Shown: in pieces, positions 36,621-39,226 of the stretch
Layout: each line of letters begins with the position of its first letter
Numbering within the stretch: position 1 is the first letter of the stretch
Source of the DNA: an uncultured Mycobacteriales bacterium
GTDB lineage: Bacteria; Actinomycetota; Actinomycetes; Mycobacteriales; CADCTP01
Direction of reading: 5' to 3'
Assembly (NCBI GenBank): GCA_902805565.1
Contig: CADCTP010000236.1
Span: 1-39,226 of the forward strand
Length of the DNA: 39,226 nucleotides
The notes under the pieces: generated by a model
Databases searched by the model: none
Told to the model about the DNA's origin: nothing
What the model saw: the letters and a program-made list of their open reading frames with translations, nothing else
Made by a program: the position numbers and the translations under genes

Positions 36621-37202
36621 TCAGGCCGGCAAGAGGGCGCCGAGCCGGGTCGGGGCGGGAGGACCGGCCGCGGCCGCCAGGACCAGGTCGGCGCACGCGT
36701 CCGGGTCACCGGTCGAGGTGTCGACCTCCAGGTCGTACCCGGCGTGGGCGTGCACCGGCACGAACTGCGCCCGCGCCTGACCCAGCGTCCGGTCGCCGCG
36801 GGTCGCCTCCCGGCGGACCACCTCGGCCAGCGGGCAGCGCACACCGACGGACAGGACCGGGTGCCCGGCCCAGGCGGCCGCGGCGTCCGCGACCCACCCG
36901 GCCGACAGCAGCACGTGGTCGACGACCACGTCGAACCCCTCGCCGGCCAGCGCGGCGACCGACCGGTGCAGCCCGGCGGCCAGCCGGTCGCCGAGCGGAC
37001 CCGGGGTGATCCGCAGGCCGTCCCCGGAGCCGGTGTAGACGAACACCTCGTGCCAGCCCGGCGGGTCCAGCCACCGGCCGGGCAGCGCGAACACCACCGT
37101 GTCGATCCCGATCGCCAGCAACGGCCCGGGCCAGCGCCGCTGCAGGGCCTTGGCCAGACTGGTCTTCCCGGCCGACGAGGTGCCGTTGAGCAGGACGATC
37201 AC
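36621..37202 (-). CDS. Chloramphenicol phosphotransferase-like P-loop kinase
   Basis: 193 residues from the GTG at 37202. It begins with strand MIVLLNG and Walker A GTSSAGKT (7-14). D34 in AIGIDT matches the catalytic Asp of streptomycete chloramphenicol 3-O-phosphotransferase. VVVDHVLLSAGW, VGVRCPLAEVVRREATRGDRTLGQARAQ and YDLEVDTS are further family motifs. The substrate may be chloramphenicol, another alcohol or a nucleotide; sequence cannot decide, and resistance should not be assumed. A TAGCGT -10-like hexamer ends seven bases upstream and no ribosome binding site is seen, so the mRNA may be leaderless. The gene sits between the MoxR/DUF58 operon and the SpoIIM gene, which are usually neighbours. 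Confidence 0.85.
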   Translation of the reverse strand: MIVLLNGTSSAGKTSLAKALQRRWPGPLLAIGIDTVVFALPGRWLDPPGWHEVFVYTGSGDGLRITPGPLGDRLAAGLHRSVAALAGEGFDVVVDHVLLSAGWVADAAAAWAGHPVLSVGVRCPLAEVVRREATRGDRTLGQARAQFVPVHAHAGYDLEVDTSTGDPDACADLVLAAAAGPPAPTRLGALLPA

Positions 37203-37209
37203 AGCTGCG

Positions 37210-37215
37210 ACGCTA
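37210..37215 (-). promoter_or_regulatory. -10-like element before the CPT-like gene
   Basis: The minus strand reads TAGCGT (TAnnnT), ending seven bases before the GTG at 37202. It lies inside the 32-base gap after the SpoIIM gene, so the kinase could have its own leaderless transcript. Confidence 0.45.
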
Positions 37216-37234
37216 CGGCCGGCGGCAAGCCGTT

Positions 37235-38227
37235 TCAGCCGACCGGGGCGGTGTCCCCGCGCAGGGCGACCCCCAGGTCGCCGGTCTCGCCGGCGAGGGC
37301 CGCGCGCCGGCCGTACCGCCAGACGTAGCCGAGGAACAGCGCCTCGGCCAGTACGCCGATCGCGATCCGGGCCCAGGTCGGCAGCGGCGACGGCGTGACG
37401 AACGCCTCGATCACCCCGCTGATCAGCAGCACCACGACCAGGCCGAGCGCGACGGTGATCGCCTCCCGGCCGGCCGCGGCCAGCGCCTGCGCGCGGGGCA
37501 GCCGCCCGGGGTCCACCCAGGCCCAGCCGAGCCGGAGCCCGGCGCCGGCGGCGACGAACACCGCGGTCAGCTCGAGGATCCCGTGCGGGCTGATCAGCCC
37601 GAAGAAGACGTCGGCCTCGCCGCTGCCGACCATCAGCCCGCCGGTGAGCCCGACGCCGACCGCGTTCTGCCACAGGATCCAGATGGTGCCGATCAGCGTG
37701 ATGCCGAGCACGAGGGTGCCCGCGGCTACCAGGGCGTTGTTCGTCCAGACCCGGAAGGCGAAGGACTGGGCCGGGTTCTCCGAGTAGTAGGTGGCGAAGT
37801 CGCTGTCGACGAGCTGTCGGACCTGCTCGGGGGTGGCGATCCGGTCCCACAGCTCCGGGTGCGCCGCCACCCAGCCGATCAGCGCGAACGACACCGCCGA
37901 GAACGCGGTCGCCACCGCGCACCACCACCGCCAGGACCGGTACACCGCGACCGGGAAGGTCACCGCGGCGAACCGCCGCACCTCCGACCAGGCCGGGGCG
38001 GAACCGCCGGCCACCGCGCCGCGGCCCCGGGCCACCAGCGAGGACAGCCGGCCGACCAGGGCCGGGTCGGGCGAGCGGGTACGGACCAGCGACAGGTGGG
38101 TGGCGGTCCGCTGGTAGAGCATGACCAGCTCGTCGGCCTCCGCGCCGGTCAGCCGGCGGCGGGACACCAGCTCCTCCAGCCGGCGCCACTCCCCCGAGTG
38201 CCGCGCGACGAACGCGTCGATGTCCAC
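37235..38227 (-). CDS. Stage II sporulation protein M-type membrane protein
   Basis: 330 residues from GTG. An N-terminal cytoplasmic part (MDIDAFVARHSGEWRRLEELV, then LYQRTATHLSLVRTRSPD) is typical of the SpoIIM/DUF95 family. Five or six membrane segments follow, with the conserved ENPAQSFAFRVWTNNALVA and GLISPHGILELTAVFVAAGAGLRLGWA motifs. In bacilli SpoIIM is part of the engulfment complex with SpoIID and SpoIIP. In actinobacteria the homologue lies beside RDD, MoxR and DUF58 genes and has no proven sporulation role. It is divergent from the RDD gene with only 29 bases between the starts. Confidence 0.93.
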   Translation of the reverse strand: MDIDAFVARHSGEWRRLEELVSRRRLTGAEADELVMLYQRTATHLSLVRTRSPDPALVGRLSSLVARGRGAVAGGSAPAWSEVRRFAAVTFPVAVYRSWRWWCAVATAFSAVSFALIGWVAAHPELWDRIATPEQVRQLVDSDFATYYSENPAQSFAFRVWTNNALVAAGTLVLGITLIGTIWILWQNAVGVGLTGGLMVGSGEADVFFGLISPHGILELTAVFVAAGAGLRLGWAWVDPGRLPRAQALAAAGREAITVALGLVVVLLISGVIEAFVTPSPLPTWARIAIGVLAEALFLGYVWRYGRRAALAGETGDLGVALRGDTAPVG

Positions 38228-38233
38228 CGGGGA

Positions 38234-38239
38234 AGAGTA
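38234..38239 (-). promoter_or_regulatory. -10-like element before the SpoIIM-type gene
   Basis: The minus strand reads TACTCT (TAnnnT), ending six bases before the GTG at 38227. No Shine-Dalgarno sequence fits. It lies in the 29-base space before the divergent RDD gene, so the two transcription units must share or overlap promoter sequence. Confidence 0.45.
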
Positions 38240-38256
38240 TGCGGGAGGATGGCCGG

Positions 38257-39226
38257 GTGTCCGACGTGGTGACCGGTGAGGCCGTCGCTCTCGACCTGCG
38301 CATCGCGCAGCTGCCGTCCCGGCTGACCGCCGCGTTCCTGGACGTGGTGGTGATGCTGGTCGGGTACTCGGTGCTGCTGCTGATCCTGTTCCAGGCCGGC
38401 CTGGAGGGCGCCGACGACGCCCTGGTGGCCGGGGTCAGCGTGGTGCTGCTGGTGCTGGTCTTCCTCGGCTACCCGGTCACCATGGAGACGCTGACCCGTG
38501 GCCGGTCGCTGGGCAAGATGGCGCTCGGGCTCCGGGTGGTCCGCGACGACGGCGGGCCGATCACCTTCCGGCACGCGCTGGTGCGCGGGCTGGTCGGGCT
38601 GGCGCTGGAGCGGCCCGGGGTGTTCCTGGCCACGCTCGGACCGGCGGTCGGGATGCTGGTGTCGATGTTCTCCGCCCGCGGGAAGCGGATCGGGGACATG
38701 GCCGCCGGGACCGTGGTCCTGCAGGAGCGGGTGCCGGCCCGCCCGCTGTGGACGCCGGTGATGCCGTACCCGCTGGCCCGGTGGGCGCCGACGCTCGACC
38801 TGACCCGGTTCGACGACGCGCTGGCGCTGCAGGTGCGGCAGTTCCTGGACCGGGCCGGGGAGCTGTCGCCCGGCGCCCGGGAAGCGCTGGCGGCGGAGCT
38901 GGTCGGCGAGGTCCGGTCGCGGACCACCCCCGACCCGCCGCCCGGTACGCCGGGCTGGGCCTACCTGACCGCGCTGCTGGCCGAGCGGCGGCGCCGCGAG
39001 GAGGAGCGGGCGCTGCGGGCCGCCGGGCTGCCGCCCATGCCGCCGGGGTGGTACCCGGGGTGGCCGGTGCCCGGGCACGCGGCGCCCGGACCGTACGGGC
39101 AGGGGCCGTACGCGGGCGGACCGACCCAGGCGCCGCCCCATCCGGGCGCGCCGAGCCAGGCGCCCTACGCGGGCGGGCCGCCGCCGTACGCGAGCGGGCC
39201 GGCAGGTCCGGGCGCACCACCGCCCT
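38257..39226 (+). CDS. RDD family membrane protein (3' end outside window)
   Basis: The frame runs from the GTG at 38257, with GGGAGG upstream, to the window edge (323 codons seen). The RDD domain (about 10-160) begins LPSRLTAAFLDVVVMLVGY and has the R, D and D signature, including the second element GKRIGDMAAGTVVLQ. Two or three membrane helices are visible in it. A cytoplasmic part with TRFDDALALQVRQFLDRAGELSPGAREALAAELV and a Pro/Gly/Tyr-rich tail (PYAGGP-type repeats) follow to the end. The RDD function is unknown, but pairing with a divergent SpoIIM gene beside MoxR/DUF58 is a recurrent actinobacterial arrangement. Confidence 0.9.
   Translation, partial: MSDVVTGEAVALDLRIAQLPSRLTAAFLDVVVMLVGYSVLLLILFQAGLEGADDALVAGVSVVLLVLVFLGYPVTMETLTRGRSLGKMALGLRVVRDDGGPITFRHALVRGLVGLALERPGVFLATLGPAVGMLVSMFSARGKRIGDMAAGTVVLQERVPARPLWTPVMPYPLARWAPTLDLTRFDDALALQVRQFLDRAGELSPGAREALAAELVGEVRSRTTPDPPPGTPGWAYLTALLAERRRREEERALRAAGLPPMPPGWYPGWPVPGHAAPGPYGQGPYAGGPTQAPPHPGAPSQAPYAGGPPPYASGPAGPGAPPP

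Noticed and set aside
36621-37202. Zeta-type toxin of a toxin-antitoxin system
   Set aside because: Walker A and size would allow it, but D34 and the later motifs match the chloramphenicol phosphotransferase family better, and no small antitoxin gene is adjacent.

Overview
This 39.2 kb window is chromosomal DNA of a very high-GC actinomycete. The evidence is strong third-position G/C, long spurious open frames on both strands, GTG starts, GTGA/ATGA stop-start overlaps, and a set of actinobacterial families: MtrA-MtrB-LpqB, an Rv3235-family protein beside SecA, WXG100 proteins, a WS/DGAT acyltransferase, a DUF6912 protein and a CpaE-like/SAF pair. Gene order from the Rv3235-like gene through secA, hpf, comF, lpqB, mtrB and mtrA parallels the mycobacterial and streptomycete chromosomes. 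The MoxR/DUF58/DUF4129/DUF4350/SpoIIM/RDD block resembles the mycobacterial moxR2 neighbourhood. I cannot name the genus; a Frankiales- or Micromonosporales-like actinomycete would fit. I saw no rRNA, tRNA, CRISPR, insertion sequence or prophage.

Layout. 1-4297 (minus): a truncated glycine-rich membrane protein, MarC, a PHP phosphoesterase, a PH-domain membrane protein and a small membrane protein. 4533-6222 (plus): a Nudix hydrolase, a possible proline-rich leader peptide and CorA. 6275-14975 (minus): two WXG100 proteins, tryptophan 2,3-dioxygenase, P5C dehydrogenase, a cysteine-rich secreted protein with a lipoprotein, a coupled WS/DGAT-patatin-DUF6912 operon and a HAD hydrolase. 15157-19510: a CpaE-like ATPase and SAF protein facing a small excisionase-type regulator, an unknown protein, a LysM membrane protein and the Rv3235-like protein, closed by a 17-bp hairpin. 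19565-30481 (mostly minus): secA, a two-domain GNAT on the plus strand, an orphan NarL-type regulator, hpf, comF and the coupled mtrA-mtrB-lpqB operon. 30633-36523 (plus): a tightly overlapping operon of a membrane protein, DUF4129, DUF4350, MoxR ATPase and DUF58. 36621-39226: a chloramphenicol-phosphotransferase-like kinase, SpoIIM-type protein and a truncated RDD protein.

Functional themes are envelope homeostasis and secretion (MtrAB-LpqB, SecA, MoxR/DUF58/SpoIIM/RDD, LysM), ribosome hibernation (HPF with an adjacent orphan regulator), neutral-lipid storage (WS/DGAT with a patatin lipase), amino-acid catabolism (Trp and Pro), and a reduced Flp/Tad-type ATPase and SAF pair without recognisable pilin genes. 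The points most worth a second look are the comF frame that lacks a stop, the leader ORF before corA, the CpaE-like protein that lacks both Walker lysines, the lipid operon, the kinase gene inside the MoxR/SpoIIM neighbourhood, and a run of starts that look leaderless.
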